From positions 54,951-118,950 of the forward strand of contig JAJDUD010000056.1 in assembly GCA_022826825.1 (NCBI GenBank): a stretch of DNA of 64,000 nt, given 5' to 3'. The translations under genes were made by a program, and so were the position numbers. The DNA comes from Acidobacteriota bacterium (lineage in GTDB: Bacteria; Acidobacteriota; Vicinamibacteria; Marinacidobacterales; Marinacidobacteraceae). Shown piece after piece: positions 1-8,866 of the stretch. The notes under the pieces were generated by a model. The model saw nothing but the letters and a program-made list of their open reading frames with translations, was not told where the DNA came from and did not search any database. The first letter of the stretch is position 1. Each line of letters starts with the position of its first letter.

Positions 1-180
1 GCCAAAGGCCTTGTCCAACCGAATGGCCATCTCCGCCGAGATGCCGGCACGGGCGTTCACGACGTCCGAGAGCTGTTTGCGGCTGACACCAAGCCGTGCC
101 GCAGCTTCGGTCACGGTAAGCCCGAGCGGCTCCAGGCAGTCGTGGCGGACGGAAAGCCCGGGATGGGGCGGGTTCTTCAT
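1..180 (-). CDS. higA: HigA-type XRE-family antitoxin, C-terminus truncated by window edge
   Basis: Reverse complement reads [60 protein letters not shown], a typical HigA helix-turn-helix; lies downstream of a RelE/HigB-type ORF. Confidence 0.82.
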   Translation of the reverse strand, partial: MKNPPHPGLSVRHDCLEPLGLTVTEAAARLGVSRKQLSDVVNARAGISAEMAIRLDKAFG

Positions 181-200
181 CGCCATCTCAAGTTTCTCCT

Positions 201-479
201 TCAGTGGTAATCGGTCAGATCGACATCGGTTGCATCGCCTCCGTCGAACCGAAAAACGATCCGCCAGTTGGCCGACACCCGAACCGACCAGGTACCGGCA
301 AGCGTGCCCTTGAGCTGGTGCAGATGAAGTCCCGGCACCTTCATGGCGGTTGGATCGGTGGCCACTTCAAGTCGGGCCAGAATGCGCCCGATCTTGGCGA
401 CCTGCTGGGGCGGTAGCCGTCGGGGATCGTCGTTCTCGTAGAGAAGCCGTAGGCCCTTGTGCCGAAAGCGGACAATCAC
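201..479 (-). CDS. higB: HigB/RelE-type toxin
   Basis: 92 aa: [24 protein letters not shown]...[45 protein letters not shown], matches the HigB plasmid-maintenance killer pattern; toxin-first order with higA. Confidence 0.87.
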   Translation of the reverse strand: MIVRFRHKGLRLLYENDDPRRLPPQQVAKIGRILARLEVATDPTAMKVPGLHLHQLKGTLAGTWSVRVSANWRIVFRFDGGDATDVDLTDYH

Positions 480-597
480 CGCGTAAAGTGTAACCTCCCA
501 CTTCGCAATCCGCAGGAGTCGCGGCCGGCACGGACCACAGCGTGTCCGCGGTGTGCCGTCGCCCTTGGCCGTCGCCGGCCAAAGACTTCGCGGCGCG

Positions 598-2139
598 CTA
601 CTCCGAACCGAGTGCGACGATCGGGTCGAGCCGTGCGGCGCGGCGGGCCGGACTCACGCCGGCGATCACCCCGGTGAGCAGCGCCACCACGAACGAGATC
701 AGCCCGGCCACCACCGAGACCTCGACCGCCAGCCCGAAGGAGCTCTCGACCACCACGGCGGCTACCGCTCCGATCACGACGCCGAGGACACCGCCCGCGG
801 CGCCGAGGAGCACCGATTCCGTGAGGAACTGACTGCCCACGTCTCCGGTCTGCGCTCCGACCGCCATCCGGAGTCCGATCTCGCGGATCCGCTCGCGTAC
901 GGAGAGCAGCATGACGTTCGAGATCCCGATCGCGCCCACGATCAGCGAAACGAGCGCGATGGCGAGCAGCAACGCCGACATGGTCCGGCTGGACCGCTCG
1001 AGGGTGGCCGCGAGCTGCCGCAGGGTGGTGCGTTCGAGGTTGGGAATGTTGCCGGCGAGCGTCTCGGCCACCTTCGGGTGAAGCCCCTTGCCGAGCACTT
1101 CCGACGCCTGGGTGGTGACGGTGAAATCGTCGGCCTGGGTCTCGCCGATCCCGTGCCGCTCGCGGAGCAGGTCGGTGATGGACCGCGACACTTCGGTGAC
1201 TCTTCCGGACGACGCCGCGGTGACGGTGATGGAGTTGAGGTTCGTGGCGTTGAGCAGCCGGTGGACGGCGGTGAAGGGTGTGTACACGGCGTCGAACTCG
1301 TCGTCACCGGGCGCGCCGGGATTCATCCAGTTGGTGCTCACCACGACGCCGACGACCTCGAAGGCCTGGTTCCAGATCGTGACCTCGCGTCCGACCGGAT
1401 CCTCGTTCTGGCCGAAGAGCTGATCCCGGGCGACGCTGCCGAGCACCACCACCTGGGAGGAGCGCCGCAGTTCGCCGGAACTGAAGAACCTCCCGTGCTG
1501 CATCGCGAAGGAACGGCGGATCTGCACGAGGTCCACGTCGGTCCCGTGAAGGCGCGTGAACCACCGGCGGTCGCCGGCGAAGACCCGGACGCTCTCATGG
1601 ATGCCCGAAGCGACGTGGGCCACTCCCGATAGCGACGCGATCGCCTCCGCGTCGTCGCTCGTCAGGGTGGCGGCGGCGCCGAGACCCGCGGCCGAGTCCC
1701 CGAGCCGCTCCGCGGCCGTCGGGTGGTCGTGCTTTTCCATCGGGTCGTTTTCGGGATGCGCCAGCGCGACCGGCTCGATCTTCCGGAGGAGCCGCTCCAG
1801 CGCACCTGGCGGAAGGGCCGCCCCGTGGCGCGTCGGTGCTTCGACGCCCCCGATCGGCCGCTCGCCGCGGGTCCGGTAGTTCCCGGCGGTGATCTCGATC
1901 ACGTTGAGACCCGCGGCGCGGACCTGGTCCCGGATCGCTCCCTGGGCGCCCCGCCCGAGGGCGATGGTGGCCATCAGCGCGGCCACCCCGAACGCGAGTC
2001 CGAGCAGCGTCAGCGCGGTCCGGAGCGGATAGCGGCGAAGGCTCTGGAAGGCGGTTTCGAGCGCCGTCCGCCGCTCGGCCGGCATCTCCCGCACCAGGTT
2101 CTGGATCTGGTCGCGGTTCAGGGGAATTCGCTTAAGCAC
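598..2139 (-). CDS. MacB-like ABC transporter permease
   Basis: PLRTALTLLGLAFGVAALM N-terminus, periplasmic core, C-terminal FtsX-like domain (NVMLLSVRERIREIGLRMAVGAQ; SPARRAARLDPIVALGSE); overlaps its ATPase gene. Confidence 0.87.
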   Translation of the reverse strand: MLKRIPLNRDQIQNLVREMPAERRTALETAFQSLRRYPLRTALTLLGLAFGVAALMATIALGRGAQGAIRDQVRAAGLNVIEITAGNYRTRGERPIGGVEAPTRHGAALPPGALERLLRKIEPVALAHPENDPMEKHDHPTAAERLGDSAAGLGAAATLTSDDAEAIASLSGVAHVASGIHESVRVFAGDRRWFTRLHGTDVDLVQIRRSFAMQHGRFFSSGELRRSSQVVVLGSVARDQLFGQNEDPVGREVTIWNQAFEVVGVVVSTNWMNPGAPGDDEFDAVYTPFTAVHRLLNATNLNSITVTAASSGRVTEVSRSITDLLRERHGIGETQADDFTVTTQASEVLGKGLHPKVAETLAGNIPNLERTTLRQLAATLERSSRTMSALLLAIALVSLIVGAIGISNVMLLSVRERIREIGLRMAVGAQTGDVGSQFLTESVLLGAAGGVLGVVIGAVAAVVVESSFGLAVEVSVVAGLISFVVALLTGVIAGVSPARRAARLDPIVALGSE

Positions 2140-2857
2140 CGGGGGTTGCTCCGTTACCCGAGATGGCCTCGTCCGTGAGAATGCGTCCGTCGCGCAGTTC
2201 GACGCTCCGCGAGGCGTACTGCGCCACCTGCCGGTCGTGGGTGATCATGATGACGGTCAGCCCGCGTTCGGAATTCAGGCGGGCGAACGTATCGAGGATT
2301 TCCCGTCCGGTGCGGGTGTCGAGGTTGCCGGTGGGTTCGTCCGCCAGCAGCAGGCCCGGCCGGTTGGCGAGCGCCCGGGCGATGGCGACCCGCTGCTGCT
2401 GCCCCCCCGAGAGCTGGCTCGGCGCGTGGGTGGCGCGGTCGGAGAGCCGGACGGCCTCCAGCGCTTCGGCCGCCTTCTGCCGCCGTTCTTCGCGGCCGGG
2501 TCGCTTCGCCCCGTAGAGCATGGGGAGTTCCACGTTCTCGAGGGCGCTCGCCCGCGCCAGCAGGTGGAAGCTCTGGAAGACGAACCCGATCTCCTCGTTG
2601 CGGATGCGCGCGCGCTCGTCGTTTCCGAGCCGGGCCACGTCGCGTCCCATGAGCCGGTATTCGCCGGAAGTCGGCTGATCGAGACAGCCGAGGATGTGCA
2701 TGAGGGTGCTCTTTCCGGAGCCCGACGGGCCGAGGACCGACAGGAACTCGCCCTTGTTCACCGAAAGCGTCAACCCCCGGAGGGCTTCCACCCGGTGGGT
2801 CTCGCTCAGGACGTAGGTCTTGACGAGATCACGGACCTCGATGGCGGCCAATGGCAA
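2132..2857 (-). CDS. ABC transporter ATP-binding protein (MacB/LolD type)
   Basis: Walker A GPSGSGKST, signature LSGGQQQRVAIARAL, Walker B GLLLADEPTGNLD. Confidence 0.93.
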   Translation of the reverse strand: MPLAAIEVRDLVKTYVLSETHRVEALRGLTLSVNKGEFLSVLGPSGSGKSTLMHILGCLDQPTSGEYRLMGRDVARLGNDERARIRNEEIGFVFQSFHLLARASALENVELPMLYGAKRPGREERRQKAAEALEAVRLSDRATHAPSQLSGGQQQRVAIARALANRPGLLLADEPTGNLDTRTGREILDTFARLNSERGLTVIMITHDRQVAQYASRSVELRDGRILTDEAISGNGATPGA

Positions 2858-2967
2858 CTCCTCCGGAATGTGGTTCCTGGCGTCTCAGGGAATCCGCTCG
2901 GCGCCCGAAGCGCCGGACCCGGCTCCCATCCGGGAAACCGGGTCCGCGGCGCGCAGTTCTCGTTGTC

Positions 2968-4650
2968 TCAGTCCTCGTCCATCCCCGTCTCGGCCGGAGC
3001 ATCGGGGAGCAGTCCTGCGTAGGCATAGACGAAGGTCGCGATCGACTTCTCGGCCCCGGCCATCCCGTAGACCTCGCCAGCGCCCTCGATCACCCAGAAC
3101 TCGTTGGCCGCGTGCGCGCCGCCGCCGTGTCCGGCGGCTCCGCCGACGATCGGCATCGAGAGGTCGGTTCCGTCCGCGAAGTCCCCGTCCCGGCCGCTGA
3201 AGAGGTAGGCCGGCCAGTAGCCGCCGAGGATCGTTTCGCCCTCGATGGGATTCCGGTAGCGGATGCCGAAGATGTCGTAGGTGCGCAGCAGGGAGTGCGC
3301 CGCCCGGTTGTCATAGCTCGACTTCGACCACGGCACGTCGCCGATGATCGTCATCTCGACGTCCTCGTAGCCCTGCTCGTCCAGGTAATCCCGGATCTTC
3401 TGGACCATGTCCAGACCGTCCATGCTGGGGACGTAGCGCATGTTGTGCTTGGAGGTGATCCGGTTCGGCAGGATCGCGCCGGCGCCGCCCGGATACATGT
3501 TGCCGGCCCAGACGCCGTCCATGTTGAAGGAGATGCCGTACCGGGCGCTCTTCAGGTAGGTGAGCGGATCGTCGCTGATGAAGCGGGCGACGCCGATGTT
3601 CTCGGCGGCGATCGACATGTCGAGGTTCTCGGCGGCGCTCTGGAACATCGCCTCCTCGGCGTCGTTCAACGGGTCGGCGCCGTCGTAGAAGCCGGGAATC
3701 AGCACCCGGTTTCCGTCATCGGTAACCAGTGACGAGAGCATCTTCACGTGCCGGAGCGCCGGCGCGTCGGTGGAGCGCTTGTGCGCGCCGTGGATGTTGG
3801 AGGCCACCGGTCCCCGGCCCCAGCTCGCGCCGCTGGTGGTGAGCTCGATGTAGACGCAGCCCTCGGAGCCGCCGCCGATCCCGGCGGCGCCGGAGCGGGA
3901 CTGGGAGCCGAAGCGGTACATCGCATCCGCCTCGCGGAAGAGCTCCGGGTTCTCCCTGACGAACTGCCGCAGGCCGATGGACATCCGTTCCTCGTCGCCC
4001 TCGGCGATGAAGATCAGGTTCACCGGCATGGTCCCGGTGACTTCCAGGATGGAATGGAACGCGTTCCACTGCACCATCTGGGGGCCCTTGGAGTTCGTGG
4101 CGCCCCGGCCGATCATCACCTTCTTGAAGGGGCCGAACTCGGTGAACTCGCCGTCGAACGGCGGCAGCACCCAGGCCTCGGGCTGGGTGATGGGCATCGT
4201 GTCGTACATCCAGTAGATGAGCAGCGTGCGTTCCGCCCCGTAGTTGCAGTTCGCATAGACCACCGGGTTGCCGGGCTGTCCCCACTCGGTCATCGGGATC
4301 TCGTAGACCTGGGACTGTTGGCAGCCGAGCTGGTCGAAGAAGCCCTTGACCATCTGGGCGGACTCGGGGATGCCCTCGCCGGAGTTCGAGATGCTGGGCT
4401 GCTGGATCCAGCGGCGGAGGTTCATCACGTGTCCGTCCACGTTGTCGTCGATGTACTGGAACACCTCCTGGAGTTCCTCGGGAACCTGGGACAGGTCGGG
4501 GGCGATCTCGGTGTCGCCGTCAGCCCGGACGCCGAGCGCCTCGGTTGCGGGGGCCATGGGGTCCTCCGTCCCGGGCGCTCCACAGGCGAGCAGGCCGAGC
4601 CCGGAAACGAGGATCAGAAACAGGCCGAATCGGGTTGCCTTTCGCGTCAT
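2968..4650 (-). CDS. M20-like peptidase-fold lipoprotein, copy 1
   Basis: Start taken at MTRKATRFGLFLILVSGLGLLACGAPG (lipobox). M20-like blocks LLIYWMYDTMP, GRGATNSKGPQ, AEGDEERMS, GGGAHAANEFW. Same coding length (1683 bp) as copy 2. Confidence 0.82.
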   Translation of the reverse strand: MTRKATRFGLFLILVSGLGLLACGAPGTEDPMAPATEALGVRADGDTEIAPDLSQVPEELQEVFQYIDDNVDGHVMNLRRWIQQPSISNSGEGIPESAQMVKGFFDQLGCQQSQVYEIPMTEWGQPGNPVVYANCNYGAERTLLIYWMYDTMPITQPEAWVLPPFDGEFTEFGPFKKVMIGRGATNSKGPQMVQWNAFHSILEVTGTMPVNLIFIAEGDEERMSIGLRQFVRENPELFREADAMYRFGSQSRSGAAGIGGGSEGCVYIELTTSGASWGRGPVASNIHGAHKRSTDAPALRHVKMLSSLVTDDGNRVLIPGFYDGADPLNDAEEAMFQSAAENLDMSIAAENIGVARFISDDPLTYLKSARYGISFNMDGVWAGNMYPGGAGAILPNRITSKHNMRYVPSMDGLDMVQKIRDYLDEQGYEDVEMTIIGDVPWSKSSYDNRAAHSLLRTYDIFGIRYRNPIEGETILGGYWPAYLFSGRDGDFADGTDLSMPIVGGAAGHGGGAHAANEFWVIEGAGEVYGMAGAEKSIATFVYAYAGLLPDAPAETGMDED

Positions 4651-4806
4651 CGAAATCTCCTTCACGAGTCGAACGGAGCCTGGGCCGCACCCCTGCTTCG
4701 AGGGACGGCCAACCCCGGACGATATGTCCCGGCGCGCCGGCCTGTCAAAGGGCGAAGAGCGCCGGTCAGTTGCCGTGAGAATGCGGCCCAAGCAGCAGAA
4801 ACGGCC

Positions 4807-5064
4807 TGGAACGCCGACCTCCGGTCGGCACGCGGCCCGCAGGGCCGCAACGGCGCGCCGCCAATCCAGCCAGATGGCGTCGCCATCCCGCCCTCCGGGA
4901 GGAAGACCGATACGCCATCGCCCGCCGGGGGCGGGCGGTGCCGACCGGAGGCCAGTTCTCCCGGTGGGGGCCGGCGTGCCAAGCCGGCGGAACCATCTGG
5001 CGGATCCGTTCCGCGCCGCCTTGCGGCCCTGCGGGCCGCGTGCCGACCGGAGGTCGGCGTTCCA
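4807..5064. repeat. Intergenic inverted-repeat element with perfect 44-bp terminal arms
   Basis: 4807-4850 tggaacgccgacctccggtcggcacgcggcccgcagggccgcaa is the exact reverse complement of 5021-5064. Confidence 0.9.
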
Positions 5065-5147
5065 AGCCGGCGCGTCATCAGGCGGAGTGGAGGTCAGCCG
5101 GGTCTCTGCCCTCCAGTGACCTTCACCTCAGGCTGTTGACGCCCGCG

Positions 5148-6830
5148 CTATTCCTCGTCCATGCCGGTCTCGGCCGGGGTATCCGGAAGCAGTCCGGCGT
5201 AGGCGTAGAGGAAGGTCGCCACCGTCTTCTCGGCCCCGGCCATTCCGTAGACGTCGCCAGCGCCCTCGATGACCCAGAACTCGTTGGCGGCGTGGGAGCC
5301 GCCTCCGTGACCGCCGGCACCGCCGACGATCGGCATCGAGAGATCGGTTCCGTCGGCGAAGTCGCCGTCCCGGCCGCTGAAGAGGTAGGCGGGCCAGTAA
5401 CCGCCGAGGATGGTTTCGCCTTCGATGGGGTCCCGGTAAGGGATGCCGAAGATGTCGTAGGTGCGCAGCAGGGAGTGCGCCGCCCGGTTGTCGTAGCTGG
5501 ACTTCGACCACGGCACGTCGCCGATGATCGTCATCTCGACGTCCTCGTAGCCCTGCTCGTCCAAGTAGTCCCGGATCTTCTGCACCATTTCCAGACCGTC
5601 CATGCTGGGGACGTAGCGCATGTTGTGCTTGGAGGTGATCCGGTTCGGCAGGATCGCGCCGGCGCCGCCCGGGTACATGTTGCCGGCCCAGACGCCGTCC
5701 ATGTTGAAGGAAATCCCGTAGCGGGCGCTCTTCAGGTAGGTCAGGGGATCGTCGCTGATGAAACGGGCCACCCCGATGTTCTCGGCCGCGATGGCCATGT
5801 CGATGTTCGCGGCGGCGCTCTGGAACATCGCCTCCTCGGCGTCGTTCAACGGGTCCGCGCCGTCGTAGAAGCCGGGCACCAGCACCCGGTTGCCGTCGTC
5901 GGTGACCAGCGACGAGAGCATCTTCACGTGCCGCAGCGCCGGGGAGTCGACGGAACGCTTCCGGGATCCGTGGATGTTGGAGGCCACCGGGCCCCGGCCC
6001 CAGCTCGCGCCACTGGTGGTCAGTTCGATGTAGACGCAGCCCTCGGAGCCGCCGCCGATCCCGGCGGCGCCGGAGCGGGACTGCCGCCCGAAGCGGTACA
6101 TCGCCTCCGCCTCGCGGAAGAGATCCGGGTTCTCGCGGACGAACTGGCGCAGGCCGATGGACATCCGCTCCTCGTCGCCCTCGGCGACGAAGATCAGGTT
6201 CACCGGCATGGTCCCGGTGACTTCCAGGATGGAATGGAACGCGTTCCACTGCACCATCTGGGGACCCTTGGAGTTCGTGGCGCCCCGGCCGATCATCACC
6301 TTCTTGAACGGGCCGAACTCGCTGAACTCGCCGTCGAACGGCGGCAGCATCCAGGCCTCGGGCTGGGTGATCGGCATGGTGTCGTACATCCAGTAGATGA
6401 GCAGGGTGCGCTCTGCGCCGTAGTTGCAGTTCGCATAGACCACCGGGTTGCCGGGCTGCCCCCACTCGGTCATCGGGATCTCGTAGACCTGGGACTGCTG
6501 GCAGCCGAGCTGGTCGAAGAAGCCCTTGACCATCTGGGCGGACTCGGGGATGCCCTCCCCGGAGTTCGAGATGCTGGGCTGCTGGATCCAGCGGCGGAGG
6601 TTCATCACGTGCCCGTCCACGTTGTCGTCGATGTACTGGAAGACCTGCTGGAGTTCTTCGGGGATCTGCGACAGGTCCGGGGCGATCTCGGTGTCGCCGT
6701 CGGCCCGGACGCCGAGCGCCTCGGTGGTGGAGGCCATCGGGTCCTCCATCTCGGGCGCTCCACAGGCGAGCACGCCGAGCCCGGCGGCGAGGATCACGAA
6801 CAGGACGAATCGGGTTGCCTTCTGGGTCAT
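5148..6830 (-). CDS. M20-like peptidase-fold lipoprotein, copy 2
   Basis: Start MTQKATRFVLFVILAAGLGVLACGAPE (lipobox); near-identical to 2968-4650 over its length. Confidence 0.82.
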   Translation of the reverse strand: MTQKATRFVLFVILAAGLGVLACGAPEMEDPMASTTEALGVRADGDTEIAPDLSQIPEELQQVFQYIDDNVDGHVMNLRRWIQQPSISNSGEGIPESAQMVKGFFDQLGCQQSQVYEIPMTEWGQPGNPVVYANCNYGAERTLLIYWMYDTMPITQPEAWMLPPFDGEFSEFGPFKKVMIGRGATNSKGPQMVQWNAFHSILEVTGTMPVNLIFVAEGDEERMSIGLRQFVRENPDLFREAEAMYRFGRQSRSGAAGIGGGSEGCVYIELTTSGASWGRGPVASNIHGSRKRSVDSPALRHVKMLSSLVTDDGNRVLVPGFYDGADPLNDAEEAMFQSAAANIDMAIAAENIGVARFISDDPLTYLKSARYGISFNMDGVWAGNMYPGGAGAILPNRITSKHNMRYVPSMDGLEMVQKIRDYLDEQGYEDVEMTIIGDVPWSKSSYDNRAAHSLLRTYDIFGIPYRDPIEGETILGGYWPAYLFSGRDGDFADGTDLSMPIVGGAGGHGGGSHAANEFWVIEGAGDVYGMAGAEKTVATFLYAYAGLLPDTPAETGMDEE

Positions 6831-6987
6831 CGGTGTCTCCTTCATGAGTCGAACGGGCCAACTCCGGAAGATACGCGCCGGTTCGGCGACCGTCAAAGGG
6901 CGGACGGCATTTTCGCGGCGAAATCCCGTTGCCATTGCGCGGTGTGGCGGCGCGCGTCCGGCGTCGTTCCCGGAGGCCCTTGCGGAT

Positions 6988-8286
6988 GCATCCGGGAATT
7001 GCCCCGCATACGCTTCCCGAATCCGCCGTTCCCCCGCCCGCTTCCGTCGCCTGCCGCTGGTTTCGGCCGTGCTCCTGTGCTGGGCGGCGTGCGACCCGGC
7101 GCCGCCGCCTGCGACGGATCCCGTTCCACGGACGGCCGACGAACTCGCCGGCCGGTACGTGCGGCTCGCCTTCGCTCTCCACGAGCGCGACCCGCTCTTT
7201 CTGGACCTCGTGTTCATGGAGGTCCCTTCGGAGACTCTCGACCTCGAACTCCGGGAGATCGCCGAGCGGGCCGCGCGCCTCGCGGAAAGCTCCCGCGACA
7301 TGGCGCGGACCGGGGACGAGTTCCGGGTTCGCCGCATCGAGGCGTCGCTCCGGGCAATGGCCTTTCGCGCCCGTTCGTTGCTCGGGGACCGCCGCCCGGT
7401 GGCCGAGGAGCTCCGGGAGGTCTTCGGGCTCTCCTGGACGGATCTCGAGGTGGACACCGACCGCCTCCATTTCCGCGTGGACCGCTCGCTCGCCGGCGTG
7501 GCTCCCCTCAAGGTCCGCGTGCGCCGCTACTACGAGCGCTCGGACGTGCCCGGGGAGTCGGCGGAAGTCCGGTTGCGCGAGGCGCTGGTCGCGTGCCGGA
7601 GCCTCGCGCTGGGCGAATCAGCCGCGATGGAACTTGCACCGCTCGGCATCCGCTGGATGAAACCGGCGGAGGCGCTGGCGCTTCCGACCGGCCCCTCACC
7701 GTTCTACCGCTATTCCGGGGAAGGGGCGGGCACGCTGTGGCTTCCCCTGGGTCTTTCGCTCAGGTCCTCGGAGTTGCACCGGCTGGCGTGTCACGAAGGG
7801 ATCCCCGGCCATCACCTGCAGGCGATCGTCGCCGACCGGGAGTTCCAGGCCACCGGATGGCCCGAACTCGGGATCGTCCCGCTCTACGGTCCCCGGACCG
7901 CGGTGTTCGAGGGCCTGGCGGCAATGGTCGAGGGGCTTGCGCCGTCCGCTCCCGCCGACGAATCGCTCCGCGCCCTCGAGCCCGTGGTAGCGCGGGTGCT
8001 CGCCGGGTACCTGGACGGCGAACTGACCCGTCTGGAGGCGCTGCGCGCGCTCGATTTCGAGGCCCTCGTCCCCGATCCCCACGGCCTCCTCGCCCATGCC
8101 GACCGCTTCGGCGGATACGCTCTCGTCCGTCCCTCCGTGGACCCCGCGTTTCGCGGCGCCCTGGAGAGCCTCATCGATCCCCGGCTCTCACCCGACGACC
8201 TTCTCTCCGGGATCGTGAAAGCGGTCCGCGAAGCCATGAGTCCGGCGGAACTCATTCACCTCCTTTCCCCTTCTCTCCATAATTGA
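6988..8286 (+). CDS. DUF885-like putative metallo-lipoprotein; start codon uncertain
   Basis: Motif CHEGIPGHHLQAIVADREFQATGW followed by FEGLAAMVEGLA; signal/lipobox-like RLPLVSAVLLCWAACDP. No convincing ATG/GTG just upstream of the signal peptide. Confidence 0.65.
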   Translation, partial: ASGNCPAYASRIRRSPARFRRLPLVSAVLLCWAACDPAPPPATDPVPRTADELAGRYVRLAFALHERDPLFLDLVFMEVPSETLDLELREIAERAARLAESSRDMARTGDEFRVRRIEASLRAMAFRARSLLGDRRPVAEELREVFGLSWTDLEVDTDRLHFRVDRSLAGVAPLKVRVRRYYERSDVPGESAEVRLREALVACRSLALGESAAMELAPLGIRWMKPAEALALPTGPSPFYRYSGEGAGTLWLPLGLSLRSSELHRLACHEGIPGHHLQAIVADREFQATGWPELGIVPLYGPRTAVFEGLAAMVEGLAPSAPADESLRALEPVVARVLAGYLDGELTRLEALRALDFEALVPDPHGLLAHADRFGGYALVRPSVDPAFRGALESLIDPRLSPDDLLSGIVKAVREAMSPAELIHLLSPSLHN

Positions 8287-8309
8287 GATGGTTGGTTGAC
8301 GCCTTGCTG

Positions 8310-8834
8310 ATGCGCCCGGCACGCCTCTGCGTGCTCCTTGCCCTCGCCGCCTGCGGAGCTCCCGAAGAAGAACCGCCCTCCGACGGGATGGAGGGCATGC
8401 CGGGGATGGGCGGGATGATGATGGCGCACGGCGATCACGCTCCCCGGTACGGGGGCTACGTCTTCATGCACGGCGATCTCCATTTCGAGGTCGTGCTGAC
8501 CGCCGAAGGCGAGCACCGCATCTATTTCTCCGACGCCATGCGGAGCGAGCTGCCGGCCGCGGTGGCCGAGGACGTGCGGGTCACCATTCGCCGCCTCGGT
8601 GAGGCGGGCGAGGAACTCGAACCGCTGCGGCCGCGGATCGACGAGTTCGGCGAAGCCTGGATCGCGAGCAGCGATCCCATCGAAACCGAGGACACGGTGG
8701 CGATCGTCTACTTCCGGTTCGAGGGCTCGCCGTACGAGATCGAGGTTCCGTTCATCATGGAGCCGCCGACCGTGGATCCGCACACCGGGCTGCCGCTCCC
8801 GTCTCCGCCACCGGACGCTGAAGAGCCCCGGTAA
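8310..8834 (+). CDS. Met/His-rich lipoprotein, hypothetical
   Basis: MRPARLCVLLALAACGAPEEEPPSDGMEGMPGMGGMMMAHGDHAPRYGGYVFMHGDLHFEVVL; lipobox plus metal-binding-like Met/His cluster. Confidence 0.65.
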   Translation: MRPARLCVLLALAACGAPEEEPPSDGMEGMPGMGGMMMAHGDHAPRYGGYVFMHGDLHFEVVLTAEGEHRIYFSDAMRSELPAAVAEDVRVTIRRLGEAGEELEPLRPRIDEFGEAWIASSDPIETEDTVAIVYFRFEGSPYEIEVPFIMEPPTVDPHTGLPLPSPPPDAEEPR

Positions 8835-8866
8835 GACAACGGCCGGTCGGCCGGGGCGCTCGCCCG

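Noticed and set aside
4938-5064. Possible transposon insertion between M20-like genes
   Set aside because: There are perfect inverted arms but no transposase ORF in 258 bp and no verified target-site duplication; reported as a repeat element only
4938-8282. 1114-aa + strand ORF
   Set aside because: Runs antisense through the M20-like copy 2 and out of frame with the DUF885-like gene; high-GC shadow ORF with Arg/Gly/His-rich composition and no recognisable domain
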